Shown here: positions 17,998-25,122 of the stretch, piece after piece
Position numbering within the stretch: the stretch's first letter is position 1
Layout of the letters: each line of letters begins with the position of its first letter
Assembly: GCA_026461075.1 (NCBI GenBank)
Contig: JAPJNH010000036.1
Coordinates: forward strand, 1 to 32,585
DNA length: 32,585 nt
Direction: 5' to 3'
DNA from: Chitinophagales bacterium
GTDB taxonomy: Bacteria; Bacteroidota; Bacteroidia; Chitinophagales; CAIODY01
The notes under the pieces: generated by a model
Databases searched by the model: none
What the model was told of the DNA's origin: nothing
Seen by the model: the letters and a program-made list of their open reading frames with translations, nothing else
Made by a program: the position numbers and the translations under genes

Positions 17998-18013
17998 GTA
18001 ATTAACCGTCCTT

Positions 18014-18706
18014 TTATTGTTCGTCTAGTCCTTCAATTTGTCCATTATCTTGATGGTTTCCAAGTCTAATAAGTGGCTGAATAACAATTGCTGTGGCAAA
18101 CTGTCTTATTTCAGCATTACTATATCCAAGTTCTTTTAATGTTTCAATTCGTTGATTTACAATTCTGCCTTTACGTTCTTGGATTTCTAGTTCGCCTATT
18201 TCTTCTTCTTGTCTGCTTCGGTATTTTTCATCCTTTTTTCTTTCGTGTCTGTCCTTGATATATTCTCTTATTTGTTGCAATGGATTTAAACTTCCAAGCA
18301 CTTCCCAAAAACCAGGTGATTGAATGTTTACTTTTGAAATAATTAATCTGTCACTTGGTAAAACAATTTTTTCGATGTCAATTTTACTTTGCAGTTCAAG
18401 TAAGTTGGGCAAAGTGTCTTTGACTCTGTTATAAGCATACTCTTCAAATAACATTCGATAAATAAATTGATCAAAGTGGTAGTCTGTGTGATTTGAGAAT
18501 TCTTTCCAGTTTCTTCTAACTCTGTGAAAACGCTCGTCAACCTGTTTTAGTTTTCTTGCTCTGTCATACGATAAAGTGTCTACAAGAAAGTCAAAAACGT
18601 AAAGGCTATTGTATGCAGTTTCAAGGTCTGTGAGAAAAGTTGTTACTTCCGAAACAGTCCCAAGTCGTTGTGCTTTAATTCTTAATGATGTTATTTCTGT
18701 TGCCAT
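18014..18706 (-). CDS. Unknown cytoplasmic protein with charged helical C-terminal half
   Basis: 230 residues, no signal peptide. The first ~110 residues are predicted helical (YNSLYVFDFLVDTLSYDRA). A central motif reads NIQSPGFWEVLGSLNPLQQI at about residues 127-146, followed by a highly charged helix (REYIKDRHERKKDEKYRSRQ onward) to about residue 200, probably a coiled coil. The conserved-looking SPGFWE...LNPLQQI segment suggests a real family, but I do not recognise a function. It lies inside the tRNA island as a single-gene unit, so a role in accessory functions such as defence is possible but unproven. Confidence 0.7.
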   Translation of the reverse strand: MATEITSLRIKAQRLGTVSEVTTFLTDLETAYNSLYVFDFLVDTLSYDRARKLKQVDERFHRVRRNWKEFSNHTDYHFDQFIYRMLFEEYAYNRVKDTLPNLLELQSKIDIEKIVLPSDRLIISKVNIQSPGFWEVLGSLNPLQQIREYIKDRHERKKDEKYRSRQEEEIGELEIQERKGRIVNQRIETLKELGYSNAEIRQFATAIVIQPLIRLGNHQDNGQIEGLDEQ

Positions 18707-19122
18707 ATTTTTGTTTTATTGATTCGTTTGTCAGGCTTACCATTAGCTTATGTATATGCGCAAAGTACGTTCGTTAACATTGCACTAGATTATTGTACAA
18801 AAGAAGGTTTGAGAATTTTTTAGTTATTTATTCTTCCTTAAAAACAACATTTTACCTTCATATTTTTACTTAGACCTTACACACTCTCTTAGGGTATTTA
18901 CACGGATTTTTATAATAGAATTTTGTGTCCTAAACTTGTATCGCGTCCTTTATATTTTGACAAAATGAGTTTAAAAATTGAAGTAATATTATGTAGTTTA
19001 AATTTTTATAGGGAACGAATTTTAAGTTAAATAATTAATTATACTGTTCTGATGATTTTCTTGCATAGAGTTTGGTGAATAGATAAAGACTGCTTTTCCA
19101 TTTTTTATTTTTATTTTTTAAT
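18707..19122. other. 416-bp AT-rich intergenic stretch
   Basis: Between two minus-strand genes. It is rich in T tracts with frequent stops in all frames. I see no RNA gene, clear promoter or repeat in it. Confidence 0.6.
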
Positions 19123-19455
19123 TTATTTCAGCAAAACATACACAAAGTTCTTGCCTGCAACAGTTAATTTAGAACCTCCTCCTGGTTTTTTGTTTGCCAA
19201 TTCATCATCATGTTTTGCAATTAACCATGCTTCAATTTTATTCGCATAGTTTTCAGAATTAGTCTCATATATAACCACCATTCTATCCCAGTTCTTGGAT
19301 AACAAGTGCTCATTGAACCTTTCTTGAGGGTCTCTTCCTGTAATGCCTATTTTAACTTGTTTGTAGTTTCTTTTATATTGCCCTATAGTTCTATTTAAAC
19401 TTTCTATCACTTCGTTAATGTGTCCTGTAATTAAATTGTACTCAACCATTTTCAT
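19123..19455 (-). CDS. Small GIY-YIG-like protein, possibly permuted
   Basis: 110 residues. VKIGITGRDPQERFNEH (residues 34-50) matches the second strand and first helix of GIY-YIG nucleases, with the catalytic-type Arg46 four residues before His50. MVVIYETNSENYANKIEAWL carries Glu75 in the position of the metal-binding Glu. The usual first strand (the GIY part) is missing ahead of this, but the C-terminus ends FVYVLLK, which looks like that strand moved to the end. PGGGSKL precedes it. It may be a nuclease or only share the fold. It sits 198 bp from the second tRNA-Ser scar, inside the island. Confidence 0.6.
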   Translation of the reverse strand: MKMVEYNLITGHINEVIESLNRTIGQYKRNYKQVKIGITGRDPQERFNEHLLSKNWDRMVVIYETNSENYANKIEAWLIAKHDDELANKKPGGGSKLTVAGKNFVYVLLK

Positions 19456-19622
19456 TATTTTATTTTACCTACTCTTCTTCGGATTTTCGGTTTAACTCCG
19501 TTTTTACTTTATATAAATTATTAATTGAAATTTTTTTACTAATCATTTCTTCGTGTAGTAATCCTTGATTTGAATTATTAGGAACACTACTTCATCACCA
19601 CCACCTTATACTTGTTCTCCCA

Positions 19623-19650
19623 TTCCATGCTGTAAAATTACAACATGGAA
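19623..19650. repeat. Imperfect hairpin abutting the second tRNA-Ser core
   Basis: TTCCATG-c-TGTA (19623-19634), loop AAAT, TACA-a-CATGGAA (19639-19650): 11 pairs and one mismatch, two bases from the core at 19653. It could be a recombinase site or a terminator lacking a T tract. Confidence 0.45.
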
Positions 19651-19652
19651 TA

Positions 19653-19666
19653 CCCCCCCTCTCCGC
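19653..19666 (+). repeat. tRNA-Ser 3' core, copy 2 (attR-like)
   Basis: CCCCCCCTCTCCGC, identical to 9234-9247 and in the same orientation. With copy 1 it bounds a 10.4-kb segment. The rest of the tRNA is not present upstream, so this is a scar and not a second tRNA gene. Confidence 0.7.
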
Positions 19667-19706
19667 AAATAAAAAAAGCGAACCAGACGGTTCGCTTTTT
19701 TTATTT
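19667..19706. terminator. Terminator-like hairpin after core copy 2
   Basis: A perfect 18-bp stem (AAATAAAAAAAGCGAACC, 19667-19684) with loop AGAC and its complement at 19689-19706. It begins on the base after the tRNA core, just as the native tRNA is followed by its own terminator. Confidence 0.85.
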
Positions 19707-19792
19707 GAAGCAGCAGGATGTGAATTATGGGGAAAGGTTAAAAGTTAAAAGGGAAAGATTAAAGATTAAAGATTAAGAATTGAGAATTAAGT

Positions 19793-19866
19793 ATGGCCTA
19801 TTAGATGCAATTTGACGAAAAAGAAGCCAATTATTCATTTTTAATTTTTCATTATTAATTATCCAT
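19793..19866 (+). repeat. Dispersed repeat, copy 1
   Basis: Begins ATGGCCTATTAGATGCA and runs through TTTGACGAAAAAGAAGCCAA into an AT-rich tail that ends at the third tRNA core. Related copies are at 20133, 23796 and 28822. Confidence 0.7.
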
Positions 19867-19880
19867 CCCCCCCTCTCCGC
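19867..19880 (+). repeat. tRNA-Ser 3' core, copy 3
   Basis: CCCCCCCTCTCCGC again, 214 bp after copy 2. The unit between copies 2 and 3 holds only a terminator, low-complexity DNA and one dispersed repeat. Confidence 0.65.
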
Positions 19881-19926
19881 AAACAAATCTAAAAGCCCGG
19901 CTAATGCCGGGTTTTTAGATTTGTTT
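19881..19926. terminator. Terminator-like hairpin after core copy 3
   Basis: A 21-bp stem with one G-T pair (left arm 19881-19901, ending AAAAGCCCGGC), loop TAAT, right arm 19906-19926. It starts on the base after the core, is different in sequence from the hairpin after copy 2, and is the strongest in the window. Confidence 0.85.
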
Positions 19927-20132
19927 AAGCCTCCCCATTAAGGGATGTACGAAGTAAATCCCTTTTCCTAAGTCAAGCAATTGGTGATCCCGAAGTCTCG
20001 GAAGTGAAAGGTGAAAGGTTAAAGGTGAAAAGGGAAATGAATGATTTATGATGAATAATTAAAGGGAAAGGTCATTCTGAAGTCTCGGGAGTGAAAGGTT
20101 AAAAATTAAGAATTAAAAATTGAGGATTTAGG

Positions 20133-20206
20133 ATGGCCTGTTAGATGCACTTTGACAAAAAAGACGCCAACTATTCATTTATAATTTTTCATTATTAATT
20201 ATTCAT
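20133..20206 (+). repeat. Dispersed repeat, copy 2
   Basis: Starts ATGGCCTGTTAGATGCAC, then TTTGACAAAAAAGACGCCAA and an AT-rich tail, ending at tRNA core copy 4. Nearly identical to the start of copy 3 at 23796 and similar to copy 1. Confidence 0.7.
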
Positions 20207-20220
20207 CCCCCCCTCTCCGC
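20207..20220 (+). repeat. tRNA-Ser 3' core, copy 4
   Basis: CCCCCCCTCTCCGC, 340 bp after copy 3. Only a weak hairpin follows. It is the rightmost scar seen and probably marks the outer limit of the serial insertions. Confidence 0.65.
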
Positions 20221-20629
20221 AAATAAATCTGAAAGCATTGGAAACCTCAGGGCTTTTTATTAAATATTTAAAATGTTTTAGAATATGGATAACAAATTCA
20301 AAATCAAATCATATGGCTTTGGGGAACTTGCTTAGTTGTTTTTTTATATTTCGAAAAAAAACTGGAGTTACTCAATTTAAGAGATGGATTAGTACAAGTT
20401 GTATGGTTTTACCCATGCATGAAAACCTTGGATATAATATTGGTAGTAGAATACTGACTCTAGCTCAAGTGAAAGCAATAGTGGATGAGTTTGGGCAGCT
20501 GTGATTGAAGTTTTATAGATTAACAATAAATGGCTTTCAATTAAAATTATTAATTAGGAGCAATTCAACCAAACTGTTTTAAAGTACCTTATTAGCCCAC
20601 TCCTCTTTCTATTCGAAGTTGGATTAATA

Positions 20630-21376
20630 TTATTTACTTATTCTGATTTTTTCTCTGTTTATTTTTATCGTTGAAATTGATACTAATACAACAAGTATTG
20701 TGAATAAAATTAAGGAAGAACCAACTGTTCCTAAATTTAATCCTCCCTTTTCAGGTGTCTTAGTGAGTAAATCGCCTAAAGTTGCACCAAATGGGCGTGT
20801 TAGAACAAAAGCTAACCAAAACAAAATTACATGTGATATTTTAGAGAAGTAGTAAGCTAGTATAGTAAGTACTAATAAAATTGAAATTAGAAATGCTCCA
20901 CCTGAAAAACCAAGCCCTGAATTGTCCGCAAGAAAATCACCGAAAGCTGTACCTAATGTATTAGAAAATAAAATCGCAGTCCAATAAAAAACTTCTCCCC
21001 GTAATGTATTTATATTTATTACGGACAAAGATTTTTCAGTTAATTTCCAGATAATAAGTGTTAAAGTCAAAAGAGAAATTAAAATAACAGAACCTGTTGC
21101 ATAACCAAAACCTAATGTTCTATCCATATAATCTGACATAGTTGTACCTGCTATACTGGTGGAGAGTATAACAGCCCAATAAATTATAGGATGAAAATAT
21201 TTTGTTGAAAGTTGAACAAAAAGTGTTGCAAGAAAACAACTCAAAAGAATTGCTGAACTATATGCATAGCCGACATTCATTGTCATGGAAAGTAAATCCC
21301 CTGCGGTTTCACCTAGAGTAGTTGCACATATTTTCATTATCCAAAAGGAAAGTGTGATCGACGGTAATTTATTCAT
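20630..21376 (-). CDS. DUF347/COG4705 four-repeat membrane protein
   Basis: 248 residues, strongly hydrophobic, built of four tandem repeats of about 60 residues. Each has two membrane helices and a G-x3-G/S-D motif: TLGETAGD, IAGTTMSD, TLGTAFGD and PFGATLGD, preceded in three cases by an aromatic-rich helix such as YWAVIL or FWLAFV. This layout is that of the DUF347 repeat (COG4705), inner-membrane proteins of unsettled function. The start is three bases after the stop of the next gene upstream, so the two form an operon. The conserved Asp in each repeat suggests ion or proton handling (inference). Confidence 0.8.
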   Translation of the reverse strand: MNKLPSITLSFWIMKICATTLGETAGDLLSMTMNVGYAYSSAILLSCFLATLFVQLSTKYFHPIIYWAVILSTSIAGTTMSDYMDRTLGFGYATGSVILISLLTLTLIIWKLTEKSLSVININTLRGEVFYWTAILFSNTLGTAFGDFLADNSGLGFSGGAFLISILLVLTILAYYFSKISHVILFWLAFVLTRPFGATLGDLLTKTPEKGGLNLGTVGSSLILFTILVVLVSISTIKINREKIRISK

Positions 21377-21379
21377 CTG

Positions 21380-21796
21380 TTATATTGTTTTAGATTCGTT
21401 TGTATTGTCTCCAATATAGTTTCGGTAAAGCTCATAAGCCATAAACCACAATGAATAAACCGTTAGTCGCCCCCAAAAGTCTATAAACGGAAGAGTTGCT
21501 AAGTCGGGTGAAAGTTTGTTTAAATATCCGAGAGTAAGGAAAATCGGAATATTTACAACAACAATTGAAATTATAATTGCTTTCAAAATACTTTTTCCTG
21601 GCAAGAACTTTCTGTAAATCGCATAGGCCGTAAACCAAAGGGAGTAAACAGAAAGTCGCCCCCAAAAGTCAATAAATACAATTGCTCTCGGTGTGCTTGA
21701 AAACACTTGCAAGTATGCTAGAAAAAGAAATATAATAGCGTTTGCTGCAACAAGTGTTCCTAATACTTGTTGTACCATTTTTTTGTTTTTTGTCAT
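21380..21796 (-). CDS. Small membrane protein formed by internal duplication
   Basis: 138 residues with four membrane helices. Two halves are copies of each other offset by 63 residues: FIDFWGRLSVYSLWF at 41-55 and FIDFWGRLTVYSLWF at 104-118, both followed by AY.(I/L)YR, and the helices before them also align. The duplication is visible in the DNA (CGCCCCCAAAAGT at about 21467 and again at about 21657). I do not recognise a family. It is cotranscribed with the DUF347 protein (3-bp gap), and the terminator at 21812-21844 separates the pair from the genes upstream. Confidence 0.75.
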   Translation of the reverse strand: MTKNKKMVQQVLGTLVAANAIIFLFLAYLQVFSSTPRAIVFIDFWGRLSVYSLWFTAYAIYRKFLPGKSILKAIIISIVVVNIPIFLTLGYLNKLSPDLATLPFIDFWGRLTVYSLWFMAYELYRNYIGDNTNESKTI

Positions 21797-21811
21797 TTTA
21801 ATGAAATTTAA

Positions 21812-21844
21812 AAAGGCAAAACGCTTTTGGCGTTTTGCCTTTAG
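21812..21844 (-). terminator. Terminator after the PepSY-like gene
   Basis: A perfect 13-bp stem (AAAGGCAAAACGC, 21814-21826, with 21832-21844) and loop TTTTG, followed on the minus strand by a T tract. It starts four bases after the stop at 21849. Confidence 0.9.
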
Positions 21845-21848
21845 TTAA

Positions 21849-22274
21849 TTATCCTTTTATCTCTGTGCCGTCAGCTATGTAAAACAGTTCAATTGTTTTT
21901 ACACCTTGCTTAATCTCAATTTCAAATTTGGTTGTGCCTTTTGAAGATTCAATTTTAGCAATCGCTTTAACTGTTGCACCTTGGTGTGATGCGTTAAAAG
22001 TGGACTTTACTTTTTCTGGAAGTTGATTGAATGTAATTGGACTTTCAGTTTCTAACCATTCGCCATTATCGCTAAAGTTAGCTGAGTACTTGGTTCCATT
22101 TAATTCAAAAGATGCTTCGTATTCGTGTGCATTCTCTTTATCCCATTTTACTTTTACAGCGTTAGTGAATTTTTGATTGAATGCTGATATCACAGCCGCT
22201 GGAGTGTTGCTTTGTGCAAAACTTGTTGCATACGTGCACAAAAGTGACACTGCAACGATAATTGTTTTTCTCAT
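21849..22274 (-). CDS. Secreted PepSY-like (DUF2874-type) protein
   Basis: 141 residues from ATG 22272-22274, chosen because the signal peptide MRKTIIVAVSLLCTYATSFA starts there; an earlier ATG at 22325 would put 17 polar residues ahead of it and overlap the upstream gene. The mature protein has two short repeats of the BLIP/PepSY-like fold: AVISAFNQKFTNAVKVKWDK with YEASFELNGTKYSANFSDNG, then LPEKVKSTFNASHQG with KFEIEIKQG. Such periplasmic proteins are often encoded near two-component systems or metal and stress genes. The ligand is unknown. Confidence 0.8.
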   Translation of the reverse strand: MRKTIIVAVSLLCTYATSFAQSNTPAAVISAFNQKFTNAVKVKWDKENAHEYEASFELNGTKYSANFSDNGEWLETESPITFNQLPEKVKSTFNASHQGATVKAIAKIESSKGTTKFEIEIKQGVKTIELFYIADGTEIKG

Positions 22275-22296
22275 TGTTATAATTTTTTGAAGTTTA

Positions 22297-22950
22297 TTAA
22301 AATGCATAGCCGAACTTGATTCCAAGATGCGGTCTTATGCCTGTTTCGTTATGATTAATGGTAGATGGGTTTTCAATTAAGGTGTTATCAAAATAATTTC
22401 GTCTAAATATTCCAGCACCACTGAAAATATCAATTGCAAAACCTTTAGACTTTATTATTTGATAACCGATAAGCCCAACTAATCCATAATCTTGAATTCG
22501 AATGAAACCACCTGGCACACTTCCATCTTCATGCAACTTTACAGTATTGAAAATGAACTGAGGAGACATGTAAAAACCTGTTGGAGAATTATTCGAGTTG
22601 AAATAAAATTTGTTTCCAAATTGTAAATTCAATCCATTGGTTTTTATCTGCTCCTGCGTTTCTTGGGTTTCAATATCAAAGGTGAAGGGACCATGATACC
22701 CAATTTGAATTATCGGGCAAAGTGATTTCGTCATCCTTTTCTCAAAAGAAACTTTAAACGAAAAATCAAATAGGTAGTAACTCTCGTTGTTGTTATTGTC
22801 TATGAGATTTATTGGCAAACTCATCTGAACTATACTTGTCCGATTATTATTTAATTCGGATTGTGCAAACAACCTGCACATTTGCAATAGCAAAGCCATT
22901 GCAAACATTATTGTTTTGATTGTATGAAGTTTAATTATTTGAAATATCAT
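22297..22950 (-). CDS. Outer-membrane beta-barrel protein
   Basis: 217 residues with a signal peptide ending CRLFAQ (about residue 30). The mature chain is a series of amphipathic strands (YYLFDFSFKVSFEKRM, GLNLQFGNKFYFNS, GFYMSPQFIFNTVKL) and ends HLGIKFGYAF with the terminal aromatic typical of barrels. The size fits an 8- or 10-stranded barrel. It is 22 bp upstream of the PepSY-like start and probably in the same operon. Function unknown. Confidence 0.7.
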   Translation of the reverse strand: MIFQIIKLHTIKTIMFAMALLLQMCRLFAQSELNNNRTSIVQMSLPINLIDNNNNESYYLFDFSFKVSFEKRMTKSLCPIIQIGYHGPFTFDIETQETQEQIKTNGLNLQFGNKFYFNSNNSPTGFYMSPQFIFNTVKLHEDGSVPGGFIRIQDYGLVGLIGYQIIKSKGFAIDIFSGAGIFRRNYFDNTLIENPSTINHNETGIRPHLGIKFGYAF

Positions 22951-22993
22951 TTATGTTGAGCCGATTAAGCACAACTAAAAGTATTTGTAACAA

Positions 22994-23422
22994 TTAAACT
23001 ATAGGAGGACGAAATATCTTAGAAATGTACTCCGATTTAATAAAGTTATCGGAATGGTAAAAATTTGATTGTTTGACAACAAAATTATTTACTTTTTTAA
23101 AATTAAAAACGGAGGGTAATTGAAGTATAACAATTAAGGAAGAAGTGTGTTGATTTTGTATTGGAGAATGTGGCTTTTGTTCATCCCCATTATTGTGCTT
23201 GTCAAAAATGCCATCAATGTTTACCAAGTGATCAGTAATAAAATCAATAAGAGTCATGTCTTTATCCTCAGCCGCTTTGCAATGACGATACATTTCAGGC
23301 AGATCTTGAAGAGTAGCAAAGTCCCCCATTGGTAAACAGAATGTTCCAAATGAGTAAAACACTAAAAGAAATATGTTGACGGCTTTTATCAAAGTTTGAA
23401 GTTCAACGATAAATCTAATCAA
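22994..23422 (-). CDS. Small exported protein of a Bacteroidota family, FCLPMGDF type
   Basis: 142 residues. A single hydrophobic N-terminal helix (LIKAVNIFLLVFYSFGTFC) is followed by PMGDFATLQDLPEMYRHCKA, EDKDMTLIDFITDHLVNIDG and a His-rich stretch; it ends YISKIFRPPIV. I recall this pattern from small proteins encoded beside heavy-metal efflux (Cus/Czc) genes in Bacteroidota, which would fit the His/Asp-rich middle, but no efflux gene is in this window. It is the first gene of the minus-strand run toward the barrel and PepSY-like genes. Confidence 0.65.
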   Translation of the reverse strand: MIRFIVELQTLIKAVNIFLLVFYSFGTFCLPMGDFATLQDLPEMYRHCKAAEDKDMTLIDFITDHLVNIDGIFDKHNNGDEQKPHSPIQNQHTSSLIVILQLPSVFNFKKVNNFVVKQSNFYHSDNFIKSEYISKIFRPPIV

Positions 23423-23705
23423 AATATTGTTGATGCCAAAATTTTAGTTTCTCACATCAAAACTATATTATTAGTTCCCAGTTTATTAAGTTTATCATAA
23501 GATCGCATTTGTGCTCTGTAAATTATCGTTTTAGAATGAAAAAATCCCTACAATATGCTAATTCCGCAACCAAAGTAGCCCATCAAAATTAATTAAAAAA
23601 GCAAGAGAATATCTACATTGGCCGACAATAACCTACAACTACCTACAACCGCCAACTCTCTCTCACTACTTCTCCCGAATCTTGTCTCCACAAAAGGCAA
23701 GATTT

Positions 23706-23807
23706 ATGAATCACCCACAAGATACCGGCGCATTTACCACAGTCTCAGGAATGATAGGTGGCGTGGTAAAAGCTATTTCCGTGAAGCTGTTAGTGATGGC
23801 CTGTTAG
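23706..23807 (+). pseudogene. Possible 5' fragment of a small membrane protein cut by the dispersed repeat
   Basis: An ATG frame of 33 residues contains the protein-like hydrophobic run VSGMIGGVVKAISVKLLV and stops inside the dispersed repeat (TAG of GGCCTGTTAG). The composition suggests the beginning of a membrane peptide whose 3' part was replaced when the repeat arrived. Weak evidence; it could be chance. Confidence 0.25.
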
Positions 23808-23850
23808 ATGCACTTTGACAAAAAAGACGCCAACTATTCATTATTAATTA
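23796..23850 (+). repeat. Dispersed repeat, copy 3
   Basis: ATGGCCTGTTAGATGCAC, then TTTGACAAAAAAGACGCCAA, identical in its first ~50 bp to copy 2. The tail ends within three bases of the lipoprotein stop codon on the minus strand. Confidence 0.7.
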
Positions 23851-23852
23851 TT

Positions 23853-24449
23853 TCAAATGATTTTGCGTTTGGGTTTCTGGCCTTTGAGATGTAAATAGTT
23901 TTCAAACCCTATTTTATCCAACTCAAATTTGTTGGAGGAATTATTGAAGTTGAAATCGATAAAATAATCATATTGATGTTCGCCCCCATTTTTGAAAACG
24001 ACTAAAACAAATGCAGCTTTTTCTTTATCCACCCAGCCCATCATATTTACATAAACAAGTGAATGTCTTTCTGCCTGTTTTATTTGACCAAGTTCTGGGC
24101 TAACCAGTCGGATTTGTGTGTTCTCAATTGTAGCTGGAAGTTCTATGTCAGGAAAGTCGTCAGCTTGTCCGTAAACGTGCTTTCCAAAATACAAAGTGTC
24201 AAATGTGATTTGGTCGTTTTTGTAGGCCGCTTTTATAAACTCTGCAATGGCTTGGGTATAAATTGCGCTTAGTTCCGTTTTCTGGATCGTCAAAGAATCT
24301 GCCTGTTCAGCATTTTTTTGAGGAGTGGAAGAAGGGTCCGCGCTGATTGTATCTACCGGAGTTCTGTCTCCGTTATAATTGGAGCAAGCAGCCAAGCCTG
24401 TGCAAATTATCAAAATATAAAACTTCGTTATGTAATTCGGTCGTTTCAT
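23853..24449 (-). CDS. Lipoprotein of unknown function
   Basis: 198 residues with a lipoprotein signal (ILIICTGLAAC, lipid-bearing Cys22). A polar Ser/Asp/Thr linker follows, then an alpha/beta domain (AIAEFIKAAYKNDQITFDTL, YDYFIDFNFNNSSNKFELDK) that resembles small NTF2-like or phosphate-binding folds only loosely. The start codon overlaps the preceding hemerythrin gene's stop by four bases (ATGA), so the two are translationally coupled. Located in the cell envelope. Confidence 0.7.
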   Translation of the reverse strand: MKRPNYITKFYILIICTGLAACSNYNGDRTPVDTISADPSSTPQKNAEQADSLTIQKTELSAIYTQAIAEFIKAAYKNDQITFDTLYFGKHVYGQADDFPDIELPATIENTQIRLVSPELGQIKQAERHSLVYVNMMGWVDKEKAAFVLVVFKNGGEHQYDYFIDFNFNNSSNKFELDKIGFENYLHLKGQKPKRKII

Positions 24450-25096
24450 TTTATCATCGATAGAATTTCTTGCAGTTCATTATCGCTGATTTCGTTTTTG
24501 ATAATTTCTATTACCGTAATAAAGGCTACCTCTGGAACGGCCGATTTAAAGCCTGTTAGGACCTGTGCATTTTCTGCTGGTCTTCTAGCAGGGACGATAT
24601 ATTTAAACCACAATAATAATGTATCAAAGCTCATTTCTCCCATAATGGCTATTTGGTGCTGCATCAATTCTTCATCCGTAAAATGCTTTTGCATCTCCGC
24701 TTCTAGCACACTGTCTTCTTCATTGATATGTTCGAGGTAATGCGACTGGAATTCACAAATATCCAAATACAATTGATGACCTTCCTCATTCGTTTGTTGA
24801 CCGTTTAATGCCATTATTCGATCGAGCAATGCTTGTTCGGTGTTATCAATTTCCAAATGGTGTGCATAGTAATCATTGGTGAAGCCTGGATTTACTTTTT
24901 CGAGTGGCGCAAGAATAAATTTATTCTCTGTCGCGGTATGGTCTTTCAAGAGATGAAAAACTTCTTTTGCTACGAATTGCAATTTTTCTACACTGCTTAT
25001 TGAGGTATATTCCGTTTTGCCTGCGATGAATGCAAGTTTGCTAAGGGCATTACGCAATCCTTTGTGCGGGGGATCTAATGATTTAAGTCTTTCCAT
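24446..25096 (-). CDS. Hemerythrin-like domain protein
   Basis: 216 residues, all helical. The His/Glu pattern of a di-iron four-helix bundle is present: DPPHKGLRNAL (helix A), LLKDHTATENKFILAPLE (H..xE), YYAHHLEIDNTEQALL, and FQSHYLEHINEEDSVLEAEM. After residue ~150 a further helical part (MLQHQ...LLWFKYIVPA) follows, also seen in longer bacterial members. Hemerythrins bind oxygen, NO or iron, or sense redox. Coupled by a 4-bp overlap to the lipoprotein and 26 bp after the peptidase, forming a three-gene operon. Confidence 0.8.
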   Translation of the reverse strand: MERLKSLDPPHKGLRNALSKLAFIAGKTEYTSISSVEKLQFVAKEVFHLLKDHTATENKFILAPLEKVNPGFTNDYYAHHLEIDNTEQALLDRIMALNGQQTNEEGHQLYLDICEFQSHYLEHINEEDSVLEAEMQKHFTDEELMQHQIAIMGEMSFDTLLLWFKYIVPARRPAENAQVLTGFKSAVPEVAFITVIEIIKNEISDNELQEILSMIK

Positions 25097-25122
25097 TTTG
25101 TATGAATTAGGGTTGATTGATT

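Larger units (their letters stand above)
17387..18013. other. 627-bp non-coding stretch containing repeat B
   Basis: Holds direct repeat B (17471-17680), a short telomere-like run (17811-17826) and two small hairpins near the right end (17949-17962 and 17977-17997). No gene is seen; all frames are broken by stops. Confidence 0.7.
19456..20629. other. Stretch of about 1.2 kb with island junctions, scars and minisatellites
   Basis: No convincing gene. It contains a hairpin (19623-19650), three copies of the tRNA-Ser 3' core, two strong terminator-like hairpins, low-complexity runs of GATTAAA/AATTAA-type units (about 19730-19790 and 20010-20130), and two copies of the dispersed repeat. On the minus strand a short frame ending KYKVVVMK at about 19591 looks like a leftover C-terminus. 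The plus-strand frame 20238-20504 is discussed among the rejected items. Confidence 0.65.
23423..23852. other. 430-bp non-coding stretch with a gene fragment and a dispersed repeat
   Basis: Upstream region of the small exported protein (23423-23600), then a C-rich segment (23625-23695), the possible fragment at 23706-23807 and dispersed repeat copy 3. No intact gene. Confidence 0.6.

Noticed and set aside
19589-19636. Minus-strand tail ending KYKVVVMK as part of a gene
   Set aside because: A stop codon precedes it by fewer than 20 codons; it can only be a remnant and no family can be named.
19730-20130. Possible CRISPR-like or tandem array in the GATTAAA/AATTAA runs
   Set aside because: Units are short, irregular and without unique spacers; they are low-complexity minisatellites common in Bacteroidota intergenic DNA.
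19653-20220. Cores 2-4 as degenerate tRNA genes
   Set aside because: Only the last 14 bases match; no anticodon arm, D arm or acceptor 5' strand is present upstream.
20238-20504. Plus-strand frame of 88 codons after tRNA core copy 4
   Set aside because: The first half is low-complexity and begins in the core-flanking hairpin. Only the last ~25 residues (IGSRILTLAQVKAIVDEFG) look protein-like, so at most it is a leftover C-terminus of a lost gene.
23618-23818. Plus-strand frame of 66 codons
   Set aside because: It runs into the dispersed repeat and has a composition unlike a protein; the other frame at 23706 is slightly better, and also weak.
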